In this document: piece by piece, positions 9,163 through 18,057 of the stretch
How positions within the stretch are numbered: position 1 is the first letter of the stretch
How the letters are laid out: each line of letters starts with the position of its first letter
Origin: Streptomyces sp. NBC_01478
GTDB taxonomy: Bacteria > Actinomycetota > Actinomycetes > Streptomycetales > Streptomycetaceae
NCBI RefSeq assembly: GCF_036227225.1
Contig: NZ_CP109444.1
Location: 1,860,001 to 1,924,000 of the forward strand
DNA length: 64,000 bases
Direction of reading: 5' to 3'
The notes under the pieces: generated by a model
Databases searched by the model: none
The model's input: the letters and a program-made list of their open reading frames with translations, nothing else
What the model was told of the DNA's origin: nothing
Program-made: the position numbers and the translations under genes

Positions 9163-10458
9163 CTAACTGTTGTTCTTGATCACATCGTTGATCTTGTCGG
9201 TCATCGTCTGGAGGTCGGACAGCGGCTTCTTGCCGTTGAGGATGTCCGGCCAGTAGGCGGTGATCAAGTCATTTGACTGGCTGGCCCACTGGGTGGTGAA
9301 GCGCACGCCGATGGTGGTCGGCGTGTTCAGTCCCGCCTTGACGGTGGCCGCGACGGTCGTCTGGCCGGCCTTGTCGAGAGCGCCGAAGTAGGCGCTCTGG
9401 GACGAGAGATAGGCCGGGGCGGCGACCGGGGAGTCGGGCAGCACCTTGGTCCACACCGTGGAGTCGAGGTACTTGAGGACCTTGAAGGTGGCGTCGGCGT
9501 TCTGGGTGTACGACGGGGTGCAGATGCCCACGGCGTCGTACAGGGTGGCGGGCTTGGTCACCTGGGGCAGCGGCGCGAAGCCGTACTTGATCTTCGGCTT
9601 GTCGGTGAGGAAGCCGGCGGCCAGCCACTGGCCGCTCCACAGCATCGGGATCTGTCCGGCGGCGAACAGCCCCTGCTGGTTGCTGATGTCGTAGCCGGGA
9701 GGTGCGATGGCCCCGCTCTTGATGCCGGCCACGACCTTGCCGACGCCCTCGGTGTACGTCGAGTCGATGGTCGTCTTGGTGGGCTGGTGCACGTTGTCCG
9801 CGAAGGGCTTCCCGCCCGCGGACAGGGCGTACGTGCTGAGCGAGAAGGGGCCGTCCGTGGAGGTCAACGCGTCGGCGACCAGGCCGTACTTGGCGCCCTT
9901 GGCGTGCAGTTTCGCGGCGGCGTCGAACATCTGGTCCCAGGTCCAGCCGGCGGCGGGCACGGTGATGCCGGCGGCCTTGAAGGCGTCGATGTCGTACCAG
10001 ATGCCGTAGGTGTTCAGCAGGGAGGGGACGCCGCCTATCTTGCCGTCGGCGGTCTTCCAGTTCTTCATCGTGGACGAGACGAAACTGCTCGCGCCGAAGT
10101 CACTGGAGTCGGAGAGCCTGGAGGCCCAGTCGGTGAGGAGGCCCTGGCTGGTGTACTGCTGCTCGGTGTCGTTGCCGCACCAGAACAGGTCGGGGAGCTT
10201 CTTGGCCTGGGTCAGGGCGGCGAGCTTGTCGCTGTAGTTGCCGTTGGGGGTGTCGACGCGCCTGACCGTGATGTTCGGGTCGTGGAAGCCGGTCAGGGCC
10301 TGGTCGATGGCCTTGTTGGTGGCGGCGGACTCCCAGGTCATGAGGGTGACCGTGACCTTGCCGTCCGACTGCTTCCCGGACGAGCCGCCGCAGGCCGCCG
10401 TCGCGAGCAGTCCCCCCGCCGACAGCAACACTGCGGCGCAACGGATCCATCGTTTCAT
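9163..10458 (-). CDS. Sugar ABC transporter solute-binding lipoprotein
   Basis: 431 residues, family 1 extracellular solute-binding protein. The signal peptide ends in the lipobox LLATAACGG, so the mature protein is a lipoprotein anchored outside the membrane. The mature part begins with VTVTLMTWESAATNKAID and contains DLFWCGNDTEQQYTSQGLL and PMLWSGQWLAAGF, typical of oligosaccharide-binding members. The start at 10458 has AGGAGGCC upstream; an upstream in-frame ATG at 10485 has none. It follows the two permease genes. By context the ligand is a manno-oligosaccharide or galactosyl-mannoside produced by the GH76/GH27 enzymes. Confidence 0.92.
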   Translation of the reverse strand: MKRWIRCAAVLLSAGGLLATAACGGSSGKQSDGKVTVTLMTWESAATNKAIDQALTGFHDPNITVRRVDTPNGNYSDKLAALTQAKKLPDLFWCGNDTEQQYTSQGLLTDWASRLSDSSDFGASSFVSSTMKNWKTADGKIGGVPSLLNTYGIWYDIDAFKAAGITVPAAGWTWDQMFDAAAKLHAKGAKYGLVADALTSTDGPFSLSTYALSAGGKPFADNVHQPTKTTIDSTYTEGVGKVVAGIKSGAIAPPGYDISNQQGLFAAGQIPMLWSGQWLAAGFLTDKPKIKYGFAPLPQVTKPATLYDAVGICTPSYTQNADATFKVLKYLDSTVWTKVLPDSPVAAPAYLSSQSAYFGALDKAGQTTVAATVKAGLNTPTTIGVRFTTQWASQSNDLITAYWPDILNGKKPLSDLQTMTDKINDVIKNNS

Positions 10459-10518
10459 CGTGGCCTCCTGATACCTGGCTGGCATACGGCTCGTAGGTGG
10501 GTCGGAACGGGGTGTGGA

Positions 10519-11430
10519 TCAGCGCTGGTTGACGGTGCCCAGGGCGCTCAGACCTTGGATGAAGTAGCGCTGGGCGACGAAGAACACGATCAGCGGCGGG
10601 AGCATGTAGAGCAGGTTGGTGGCCATGTAGAGGTTCCAGTCCGGGGTCTGGCCGGCGAACTGGGTGACGAAGGAGGCCATGCCCACGCTCAGCGGCCACT
10701 TCTGGGACGAGTACAGGTAGATCAATGGGTTGAGGTAGTCGTTCCAGGACATCTGGAAGGCCAGGATTGACATCGTTATCCAGGCGGGCTTCGTGATCGG
10801 CAGCATCACGCTCACGAAGATCCGGACGTGTCCCGCGCCGTCGACCTTGGCCGCCTCGTCGATGGAGTGCGGGATCGACAGGAAGTACTGGCGGGCCAGG
10901 AAGATGAAGAGCGGGTTGCCGCCGAGGAAGGCCGGGACGATCAGCGGGAGCCAGGTGTCGTACCAGCCGATGTCCTTGAAGAGCTGGAACAGCGGGATGA
11001 TGCCGACCACCGGCGGCAGCAGCATGCTGCCGACGAAGACGTAGAACCACACCTTCCGGCCGGGGAAGCGCAGCCGGGCCAGGGCGTAGCCGGCCATCAT
11101 GGAGGTCATCACCCCGCCGATCACCGAAAGACCGGTGATGACAAGGGAGTTGAGCAGCAGGCGCGGGAAGTGGATGACCTTCGGGCCGTCGATGAAGTTC
11201 TTGAAGTGGAACTCGTGGGGCAGCAGTTTCGGCGGGACCTCGAAGACCGCCGAGGGACCTTTCAGCGCGACGGTGAGCATCCAGAGGATGGGCAGGATCA
11301 TCACCGAGCTGATCAGCAGCGCGGTCGCGTACCAGGACGCCTTGCGTACGGCCCGGCCGCGCGGCTTGGCCGGGAGGGGTGTCTTCGGCGCCGTCGTCGG
11401 CGCCCTCGTGACGTCAGGAGACGTGGTCAC
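10519..11430 (-). CDS. Sugar ABC transporter permease, MalG type
   Basis: 303 residues with six predicted membrane segments. The cytoplasmic EAA loop [20 protein letters not shown], which docks the ATPase, is intact near residue 205. The first 16 bases of the gene overlap the end of the upstream permease gene. With that permease it forms the channel for the adjacent binding protein. No ATPase gene is nearby; Streptomyces carbohydrate importers of this type commonly share a single ATPase (MsiK) encoded elsewhere. Confidence 0.93.
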   Translation of the reverse strand: MTTSPDVTRAPTTAPKTPLPAKPRGRAVRKASWYATALLISSVMILPILWMLTVALKGPSAVFEVPPKLLPHEFHFKNFIDGPKVIHFPRLLLNSLVITGLSVIGGVMTSMMAGYALARLRFPGRKVWFYVFVGSMLLPPVVGIIPLFQLFKDIGWYDTWLPLIVPAFLGGNPLFIFLARQYFLSIPHSIDEAAKVDGAGHVRIFVSVMLPITKPAWITMSILAFQMSWNDYLNPLIYLYSSQKWPLSVGMASFVTQFAGQTPDWNLYMATNLLYMLPPLIVFFVAQRYFIQGLSALGTVNQR

Positions 11431-12421
11431 TGTAGGTCCAAATCGACGAGAAGCGGGCGGTGGCGGCGATCACGACGACGATGACGAGGAAGAGCACCCA
11501 CACCTGGGCGGAGGCGTAGCCGAACTGGGAGACCTGCCCGAGCCGGGGGAAGCCGTTGTCGTAGATCGACAGCATCAGGGTCCTGGTGCTGAACCCGGGG
11601 CCGCCCTGGTTGTCCGGCGAGAGGATCTTCGGCTGGTTGAACGCCTGGAGGGCCGTCACCATCTGGAGGACCACCTGCAGGATCATGATCGGGCTGATCA
11701 GCGGGAGGGTGATCCGGAAGAACACCGTGCGGGAGCCGGCGCCGTCGAGCCTGGCCGCCTCGTACAGCTCGGTGGGGACCGCCTGGAGTGCGGCGAGGAA
11801 GATGATCATCGTGGAGCCGACGCTCCACAGCATGACGATCACGATCGACGGCATCGCCGAGTCGTCCCCGGACAGCCACTCGCTGGTGGGCAGATGGAGC
11901 CAGTGCAACACCTGGTTGGCCAGGCCGACTTGGGGGTTGAAGACGAATTTCCAGAGCGTGATGGTGGCCACCACGGGCAGGACGACCGGCAGATAGCACA
12001 GGGTGCGCAGCAGGCCGACGCCCCGCATCCGCTGGTTGCAGAACACCGCCAGGGCCAGCCCGATGATCAGCGACAGCGGCACGTACAGGACGACGAGCAG
12101 CAGCGTGGCGCGCACCGAGGGCCAGAAGGACGGGTCGGTGGTGAACATCCGGCGGAAGTTGTCGAGGCCGACGAACTTCGGGTCCGTCAGGCCGTTGTAG
12201 GTCGTCAGCGCGAAATAGGCGGACCGGAACAGCGGGTAGACGACGAACGCCGTGAAGCCGATGAGCGCCGGTGCCAGGAACACATACGCGGCCAGGGTGT
12301 CCGAGGACCTCTTCGGTGGTCGTCGCCAGGGACCTCCGAGACGGCCCGGACTCCCCCGGCCGGGCGGCCGGTCCACGGGCGGTACGGCGGTTCGCGTCTC
12401 TTGGTGCGGAGCGGCTGTCAC
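11414..12421 (-). CDS. Sugar ABC transporter permease, MalF type
   Basis: 335 residues. A proline/arginine-rich cytoplasmic N-terminus (about 40 residues) precedes the first membrane segment [20 protein letters not shown]. The EAA loop [21 protein letters not shown] is present near residue 225. It is the first gene of the permease-permease-binding protein row, followed by lacI, and is divergent from the GH125 gene. An operator lies about 84 bases before its start. Confidence 0.93.
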   Translation of the reverse strand: MTAAPHQETRTAVPPVDRPPGRGSPGRLGGPWRRPPKRSSDTLAAYVFLAPALIGFTAFVVYPLFRSAYFALTTYNGLTDPKFVGLDNFRRMFTTDPSFWPSVRATLLLVVLYVPLSLIIGLALAVFCNQRMRGVGLLRTLCYLPVVLPVVATITLWKFVFNPQVGLANQVLHWLHLPTSEWLSGDDSAMPSIVIVMLWSVGSTMIIFLAALQAVPTELYEAARLDGAGSRTVFFRITLPLISPIMILQVVLQMVTALQAFNQPKILSPDNQGGPGFSTRTLMLSIYDNGFPRLGQVSQFGYASAQVWVLFLVIVVVIAATARFSSIWTYSDHVS

Positions 12422-12504
12422 ACGCGCTCACCTTCTTCCTCCGAGGAGTTGACGATCACTCGGACCGGGCCGACCCGACCGTCTGGTGGTCGCCGACTCC
12501 TTCA

Positions 12505-12518
12505 AGGTAACGTTTCCA
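12505..12518. promoter_or_regulatory. LacI-family operator 3 (upstream of ABC transporter row)
   Basis: AGGTAACGTTTCCA matches TGGWAACGTTWCCA with one mismatch. It is in the divergent region between the transporter permease and GH125 and can control either or both. Confidence 0.75.
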
Positions 12519-12571
12519 TTCCCTGGCGATCACACCGTGGCGCACGCCACATGAGGGAGTCAAGAGGCGCG

Positions 12572-13999
12572 ATGGTAACGTTTCCCGGATCAACATCCGG
12601 AACAGTGTGGGCAGTTCCGGAGTCGCTGAGCACGCTCGGCCGACGGCTGGCGGGCGAGTTGCGGGGTGGTCCGGCGGGGGACATCGTCGAGCGGTGCCTG
12701 GCCAACACGTGGGCCACGTCGATGAGTTGGGGGCGTTCACCGGAAGGCCCGGCGAGCGGGTTGCCGGCCGGCGTCTCGGGCGGCTCGACGGACGTACCGT
12801 CGGAGGTCTTCGTGAAGACCGGCGACATCCCGGCGATGTGGCTGCGGGACAGCACGGCGCAGGTCCGCCCCTACCTCGCCGTCGCCACGGACCCGGAGGT
12901 CGGCGACGTCCTGGCCGCCGTCTCACGCCGTCAGATCCGCTGTGTCCTGCTGGACCCGTACGCCAACGCCTTCAACGACGGCCCCACCGGCGCGCACGGC
13001 GAACCGGCCGACCGTCCCGCGCCGGGTGACTGGGTGTGGGAGCGCAAGTACGAACTCGACTCCCTGTGCGCGCCGTTGCAGCTCGCCTACGCGATCCGGC
13101 GGGCCACCGGCCGCGAGGACCATCTCGACGAGGCGTTCCATCGAGCCGCCCGGCTGATCGTGCGGCTGTGGCGGGCGGAGCAGTCCCACGCGGACTCGCC
13201 CTACCGCTTCGTCCGCCCGTCCGGCCCGTTCGCCGGAGACACGCTCCCTCTCAACGGCCGCGGTGGGCAGGTCGGTTGGACCGGCATGACCTGGTCGGGC
13301 TTCCGGCCGAGCGACGACCCTTGTGCCTACGGCTATCTGGTGCCGGCCAACGCGCTGGCGTCGGCGAGCCTGCACGGGCTGGCCGAGCTGGCGGCTGCGG
13401 TGTTGGACGACACCGAACTCGCCCATGAGGCCTGGCGGTTGGCGGACGAGATCGACGCCGGGATCCTGGCACATGCGGTGGTCCCGGTGGACGGCACCGG
13501 GATCCTCGCCTACGAGGTCGACGGCCTCGGCGCCGCGCTGCTCTGCGACGACGCCAACCTCCCGAGCCTGCTGAGCCTCCCGCTGAGCGGTTGGTGCACG
13601 CCGGAGGACCCGCTGTACCGGGCTACTCGCCACTTCGCGCTCTCCGAGGCGAACCCCTGCTATTTCAGCGGGAGTTACGCCTCCGGGATCGGCAGCACGC
13701 ACACACCCGACCGCCACGTCTGGCCGCTGGCGATCGCCACCGCCGGCCTCACGGGCGACACGGACGAGGCCGCGCGAGCACTGGAGACCCTGGCCGCCAC
13801 GACCGCCGGTACCGGCCTGATGCACGAGAGTTTCCATGTCGACGCGCCGGGCCGGTTCACGCGGGACTGGTTCGGCTGGGCAAATGCGATGTTCTGCGAG
13901 CTCGCCCTGGAGGTGTGCGGGGACGGGGTGCGGCAACTGTTTCCGGTGCATCCGCGGGCGTTGCCCGGCGGGTCGGGGACGGGGGGCGGGCCGGCGTGA
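12572..13999 (+). CDS. GH125 exo-alpha-1,6-mannosidase, cytosolic
   Basis: 475 residues with no signal peptide. GH125 signatures are all present: [18 protein letters not shown] near residue 80, [20 protein letters not shown] near 155, [13 protein letters not shown] near 240 and [19 protein letters not shown] near 420. GH125 enzymes remove single mannoses from alpha-1,6-linked manno-oligosaccharides with inversion. The missing signal peptide suggests it acts inside the cell on fragments brought in by the adjacent transporter. The ATG at 12572 lies after GAGG-containing sequence; an in-frame ATG at 12551 would add seven residues. It is divergent from the transporter and overlaps an operator. 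Confidence 0.92.
   Translation: MVTFPGSTSGTVWAVPESLSTLGRRLAGELRGGPAGDIVERCLANTWATSMSWGRSPEGPASGLPAGVSGGSTDVPSEVFVKTGDIPAMWLRDSTAQVRPYLAVATDPEVGDVLAAVSRRQIRCVLLDPYANAFNDGPTGAHGEPADRPAPGDWVWERKYELDSLCAPLQLAYAIRRATGREDHLDEAFHRAARLIVRLWRAEQSHADSPYRFVRPSGPFAGDTLPLNGRGGQVGWTGMTWSGFRPSDDPCAYGYLVPANALASASLHGLAELAAAVLDDTELAHEAWRLADEIDAGILAHAVVPVDGTGILAYEVDGLGAALLCDDANLPSLLSLPLSGWCTPEDPLYRATRHFALSEANPCYFSGSYASGIGSTHTPDRHVWPLAIATAGLTGDTDEAARALETLAATTAGTGLMHESFHVDAPGRFTRDWFGWANAMFCELALEVCGDGVRQLFPVHPRALPGGSGTGGGPA
12573..12586. promoter_or_regulatory. LacI-family operator 4 (overlaps GH125 start codon)
   Basis: TGGTAACGTTTCCC matches the consensus with one mismatch. It overlaps the presumed ATG of GH125, so a bound repressor would block early elongation or an adjacent promoter. 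Spacing from operator 3 is 68 bases centre to centre. Confidence 0.7.
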
Positions 14000-14047
14000 C
14001 GCTGCGTCATCGACCGAGGCAGGTGGTTGGGAGTCGACAGTGCCCGT

Positions 14048-14531
14048 ATGAACGAACACGCTTCGGGAGGCGAACTCCCTGTGCCACGTGGGCTGTTCTG
14101 GACTCGACTGCGCGCCGGGCGCCGAGACGAGCGGTGACGACACGTCCGGGCGGGGTTGGGAGCGGACCCGGCGGATGGGTGTGAACACGCTCGCCTTCCG
14201 ACTGGCCCAGCACAACAGGCTGTTCACCGTGGACGCGGACTGTGTGCCCTGCGCACCGCAGACGGACTGGAACCTCAACCGGCAGTTCCTGGACCTGGTC
14301 GCACGCTCGGGTACGGCCCTGTTCGTGTCGGTGGATCCCGCCGCCCGCACGGACCATACGGACGCCGATCTCGCGGCGGCCGTCGGGCTCGCGCTGGACG
14401 GCGGGACACCCGGTGGTGTCGAGCAGCTCGACTGGCTCGCCACCACCGCACCTCGTCGCTGGCGGGTCGGTGCCGAGACTCTCGTCTACGACTGGGCCGA
14501 ACCCTGGGGAGCGACGCCTCTGGCTGTCTGA
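14048..14531 (+). pseudogene. Remnant of a glycosidase gene (alpha-galactosidase-like C-terminus)
   Basis: An open stretch from about 14088 encodes WERTRRMGVNTLAFRL, then HNRLFTVDADCVPCAPQTDW and LALDGGTPGGVEQLDWL, wording I associate with the C-terminal part of streptomycete alpha-galactosidase-like (clan GH-D) proteins. The catalytic region is missing. A separate short frame from an ATG at 14048 begins MNEHASGGELPVPRGLFWTR and stops after about 29 codons, which could be the old N-terminus in another frame. I read this as an internally deleted and frameshifted remnant. It ends three bases before the convergent beta-helix gene. Family assignment is from memory of the motif and is not certain. 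Confidence 0.55.
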
Positions 14532-14533
14532 CC

Positions 14534-16174
14534 TCAGGGGGCGATGGTCAGGCTGCCGTAGTCCGAGAGGTTGGTGAGGTTGACCTGGCTCAGGGTGGTC
14601 GCGGCGCTCGTGCTGCCGGGCATCACGATGTGGCTCAGAGCGACGCCCGAAATCGGCGCGCCGGGAAGGCCGTTGACGCGTGCGGCGGTCGTACCGGCGT
14701 TGCGGACCCGGACGTTGGAGATCGTGACGCCGGTGACCGGGCCGATGCCCGCCGTGCTGCCGGTCATCATCGCGAGCCAGGTGCGGTTGCCGTCGTTGCT
14801 GAAGCTGAGCCGTTCGATGTCGATGTCGTCGAACTTGAGGTTCGTCGCGCTCGCCGTGCCGTACTTGTGGTGGACGCCGATGCCGACCGCCGCGTCGTAG
14901 ACGACCACGTGCTGGAAGGTGACCTTGTTCTGCGACTCGTAGACGCCCTGGCCGACCTTGACGCCGTAGCAATAGGTCCAGGAGACAAGGTCGTTGAAGG
15001 TGACGTTGTCCAGCGGGCGGGCGGTGCCGGGGACCGACTTGTAGATGTCGGCGACGTCGGGCCAGGTCTTGGTGCTGAACGGGTCGTCGAGACCGATGCC
15101 GATCGCGTGGTCGACGGTGACGTTCGTGGACTCCATGACGTCGATGCCGTCGTTCTCGCCCATGTCGAACCTGTTGAACAGCTTGATGTTCCGGAAGGTC
15201 AGGTCCGAGGACCGCACCGGGATGACCGCCCAACTGCTGGACTCCCGGAAGGTGATGCCGTCGACCGTGAAGCCGCTCGTGTAGATCGGGGCGAGGAGGT
15301 TCACGCCGAGGTTGGAGGGCGCGAGCGCGGCCTGGCCGTTGCCGTCGATGATGCCGCGGCCGTAGATCTTGATGTTCGTCGAGGAGTACCGGGTGGAGAT
15401 GAACCAGGTGAGGTCACGGCCCTGCGAGGTCTTGTGTCCGGTCACCACATAGTGGCTGGCCTCACCTGTGTAGCGGAGGACCGCGCCGGGGGCGAGGTAG
15501 AACGCGAGGTTGCTGCGCAGGTAGAGGTTGCCGAGGGTGTAGGCGCCGGCCGGGACGTACACGATGCCCTGGGTGCCGTGCGCGGAGCCGTACGCGGCGG
15601 CGTCGTTGAGGGCGTTCTGGAAGGCGGTCGTGGTGTAGGCACCGGTGTTCGGCTGGGCCGAGTAGGGCGCGCTCTGTACGTTGAACACGCCGGTGCCGCC
15701 GGTCGCGGGGTGGTCGGTCTCGGCCGGATCGGCGGCGATGACCAGGTTGGGGCGGCCGTCGAGCTTGACGATCAGGTACTCGTCGTTCTGGACGGTGAAG
15801 GTGAGGGTCGGGCCGCTGACGGTTCCCGTGATCCCCAGCTTCTGCGGGCTGATGCTGTACGCGCCGATGGCCGTGTTGTTGAGCTTGGTGACCGAGAGGG
15901 TGGCGGTGCCGGTGCCGAGGGCGAGCTGAGCGATGTCGTAGCCCGTGTACTTGGTGACGGGTACGGACGTTCCGTTGACGGTCAACTTGTAGTCGGTGGA
16001 GGCCGGGTAGACGGACGGGACCGGGTATGCCGTCACGGTGCCCGTCGCGGCCCGGGCGGGGTGCGGTGTTCCCAGAAGTGCCGCCATGCCGAGCAGAAGT
16101 GCCGTGAGCCCAAGGGCCAGACAGCGCCGGAGGGGACTCCCGGCTCCGGCGATCGGCGTCCGTGGTGAGCTCAT
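14534..16174 (-). CDS. Secreted right-handed beta-helix glycoside hydrolase (GH28-like; GH49/GH87 possible)
   Basis: 546 residues with a signal peptide ending at ARAATG (about 43). Residues about 45-160 look like a beta-sandwich (YKLTVNGTSVPVTKYTGYDI), followed by a parallel beta-helix. The active-site-like strand motifs are GENDGIDVMES, IGLDDPFSTKTW and CYGVKVGQG, resembling the NTD/DD/GHG set of polygalacturonases, though the classic RIK motif is not evident. The N-terminal sandwich plus helix is also the plan of GH49 dextranases and some alpha-glucanases. An operator of the LacI set lies 17 bases before the start, so it belongs to the mannan regulon, which makes a fungal-wall polysaccharide a more likely target than pectin. 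Start ATG at 16174 follows GAGGAC. Confidence 0.8.
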   Translation of the reverse strand: MSSPRTPIAGAGSPLRRCLALGLTALLLGMAALLGTPHPARAATGTVTAYPVPSVYPASTDYKLTVNGTSVPVTKYTGYDIAQLALGTGTATLSVTKLNNTAIGAYSISPQKLGITGTVSGPTLTFTVQNDEYLIVKLDGRPNLVIAADPAETDHPATGGTGVFNVQSAPYSAQPNTGAYTTTAFQNALNDAAAYGSAHGTQGIVYVPAGAYTLGNLYLRSNLAFYLAPGAVLRYTGEASHYVVTGHKTSQGRDLTWFISTRYSSTNIKIYGRGIIDGNGQAALAPSNLGVNLLAPIYTSGFTVDGITFRESSSWAVIPVRSSDLTFRNIKLFNRFDMGENDGIDVMESTNVTVDHAIGIGLDDPFSTKTWPDVADIYKSVPGTARPLDNVTFNDLVSWTYCYGVKVGQGVYESQNKVTFQHVVVYDAAVGIGVHHKYGTASATNLKFDDIDIERLSFSNDGNRTWLAMMTGSTAGIGPVTGVTISNVRVRNAGTTAARVNGLPGAPISGVALSHIVMPGSTSAATTLSQVNLTNLSDYGSLTIAP

Positions 16175-16190
16175 CCGGGTGTCCTCTCGT

Positions 16191-16204
16191 TGGAAACGTT
16201 GCCA
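16191..16204. promoter_or_regulatory. LacI-family operator 5 (upstream of beta-helix hydrolase)
   Basis: TGGAAACGTTGCCA matches TGGWAACGTTWCCA with one mismatch and is placed just upstream of the ribosome site of the beta-helix gene. The remaining 185 bases to the divergent carboxylase gene hold no other feature I can name. Confidence 0.75.
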
Positions 16205-16388
16205 TAAACATGACAACACAATGGTCTGGACCACGCCACCCCCAGGCTTCTGGCCGCCGCTTTGCCGATCCGTTGTCACCTCAGGACGAACCTCCGTCGC
16301 CCAGGACTCAACTCCCGCAAACAGAACGGCGATCCCTCGGTGCGCTCCCGGATCGCTGCCATATTCGAGAACCACTTCGGAGGTGGCT

Positions 16389-17957
16389 GTGACGCTAGAG
16401 GCGACAACATCCCTGACGTCAGTGACAGATACGGCGGACCGGACCGCCGCGCGCATCGCCGACCTGGCACACCGTCGGACGCGGGCGCTGGCCACGGCCG
16501 CGCCGAGAAGACTCGGCGCTCTCGGTGCGCGGGAGCGGATCGAACGGCTGCTGGACGCGGGCTCGTTCGCGGAGACCGGCGGGTTCGTGCGGGCCCGGGC
16601 CGTCGGGGACGGGGCTCAACGCCCTTACGGCGACGGGGTGGTGACCGGATTCGGCACGGTGGACGGGCGGCCGGTCTGTGTCTTCGCGCAGGACTCCACG
16701 GTCTTCGGCGGCAGCATGGGCGAGGCCTTCGGCGAGAAGACCGTGGCCCTCATGGAGCTCGCCCTGAAGACCGGCTGCCCGGTCGTCGGCCTCAACGACT
16801 CCGGCGGCGCCCGCATCCAGGAGGGCGTCAACTCCCTCGCTCTCTACGCCGAGTTGGTGCGCCGCAATGTGAAGGCGTCCGGGGTGATCCCGCAGATCTC
16901 CGTCGTCCTGGGCCCGTGCGCGGGCGGCGCCGCCTACTCCCCCGCCATCACCGACTTCACCGTGATGGTGGACGGCGCGTCGCACATGTTCGTCACCGGC
17001 CCCGACGTCATCGAGGCGGTCACCGGTGAACGCACCACCGCCGAGGAGCTGGGCGGCGCCCGCACCAGCAACTCCGTCAACGGCAACGCCCACTTCCTGG
17101 CGGCCGACGAGGAGGACGCGCTCGACACCGTACGCGAGCTGCTGTCGTACCTGCCCGCCAACAACCTGGAGCGGCCACCGGAGTTCGCGCCCGGTTCCGT
17201 CGCCGACGGCGCCCCGCTGGACACGGTCGTGCCCGACCGGCTCGGGCAGGTCTACGACATGCGGGACATCCTGCACGCGGTCGTCGACGACGGTGAACTC
17301 CTGCATGTGCAGGAGCTGTTCGCGCCGAACATCATCTGTGCGCTGGCCCGCGTGGAGGGGGCGAGTGTCGGGGTCGTCGCCAATCAGCCGCTGCACTCGG
17401 CCGGTGTCCTCGACATCGACGCCTCCGAGAAGGCCGCGCGGTTCGTGCGGTTCTGCGACGCGTTCGGCATCCCGCTGCTGACCTTCGCCGACGTCCCCGG
17501 CTATCTCTCCGGCGTGCGCCAGGAGCGGGGCGGGATCATCCGGCGCGGTGCCAAACTCCTCTACGCGTACGCCGAGGCGACCGTCCCGAAGGTCACCGTG
17601 GTGGTGCGCAAGGCGTACGGCGGCGGGTACGCGGTGATGGGCTCCAAGCACCTCGGCGCCGACCTCAACCTCGCCTGGCCCACGGCCCGTATCGCCGTCA
17701 TGGGCGCGGAGGGTGCCGTGGGCCTGCTGCACCGGCGCGAACTCGCCGCCGCGGCCGAACCCGAGACGCTGCGGGCCGACCTGGTCGCCACGTACGAGTC
17801 CACGCACGGGACGCCGTACCTCGCCGCCGAGCGCGGGTACGTCGACGACGTGATCGCCCCGCGCGACACCCGCGCGCACGTCGGCCGTGCCCTGCGCGCG
17901 CTGCGCGGCAAGCGTGCCCCGATGCCGGAGCGGCGGCACGGCAACATCCCGCTCTGA
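16389..17957 (+). CDS. Acyl-CoA carboxylase beta (carboxyltransferase) subunit, AccD4-like by context
   Basis: 522 residues of a biotin-dependent carboxyltransferase (propionyl-CoA carboxylase beta class). Both crotonase-fold halves are complete: GGSMGEAFGEKTVALMELAL and GGARIQEGVNSLALYAEL with GPCAGGAAYSPA in the first, PGYLSGVRQERGGIIRRGAK and GGGYAVMGSKHLGADLNLAW in the second. It moves CO2 from biotin to an acyl-CoA alpha-carbon. The GTG at 16389 follows GGAGG at 16379-16383. No alpha (biotin carboxylase/carrier) subunit is here; it would be supplied from elsewhere, as in mycobacteria. Placed directly before an acyl-AMP ligase and a Pks13-type synthase, it most likely makes the alpha-carboxyacyl extender; general propionyl-CoA carboxylase is the alternative. 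Confidence 0.9.
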   Translation: MTLEATTSLTSVTDTADRTAARIADLAHRRTRALATAAPRRLGALGARERIERLLDAGSFAETGGFVRARAVGDGAQRPYGDGVVTGFGTVDGRPVCVFAQDSTVFGGSMGEAFGEKTVALMELALKTGCPVVGLNDSGGARIQEGVNSLALYAELVRRNVKASGVIPQISVVLGPCAGGAAYSPAITDFTVMVDGASHMFVTGPDVIEAVTGERTTAEELGGARTSNSVNGNAHFLAADEEDALDTVRELLSYLPANNLERPPEFAPGSVADGAPLDTVVPDRLGQVYDMRDILHAVVDDGELLHVQELFAPNIICALARVEGASVGVVANQPLHSAGVLDIDASEKAARFVRFCDAFGIPLLTFADVPGYLSGVRQERGGIIRRGAKLLYAYAEATVPKVTVVVRKAYGGGYAVMGSKHLGADLNLAWPTARIAVMGAEGAVGLLHRRELAAAAEPETLRADLVATYESTHGTPYLAAERGYVDDVIAPRDTRAHVGRALRALRGKRAPMPERRHGNIPL

Positions 17958-18057
17958 CCGCCCTGTTCGGCCCTCTCGCCCTGTTCGCCCTCGTCGGCCG
18001 ACGCCGCGATGAACCGCGAAGTACCGCACTGTTCCGCGATGTGAGGAGCCACGCCCG

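Noticed and set aside
17958..18057. Repeated CCCTGTTCGCCCT-like sequence between carboxylase and ligase genes
   Set aside because: Only two imperfect copies in 100 bases; no hairpin or known repeat type, so not listed as a repeat.
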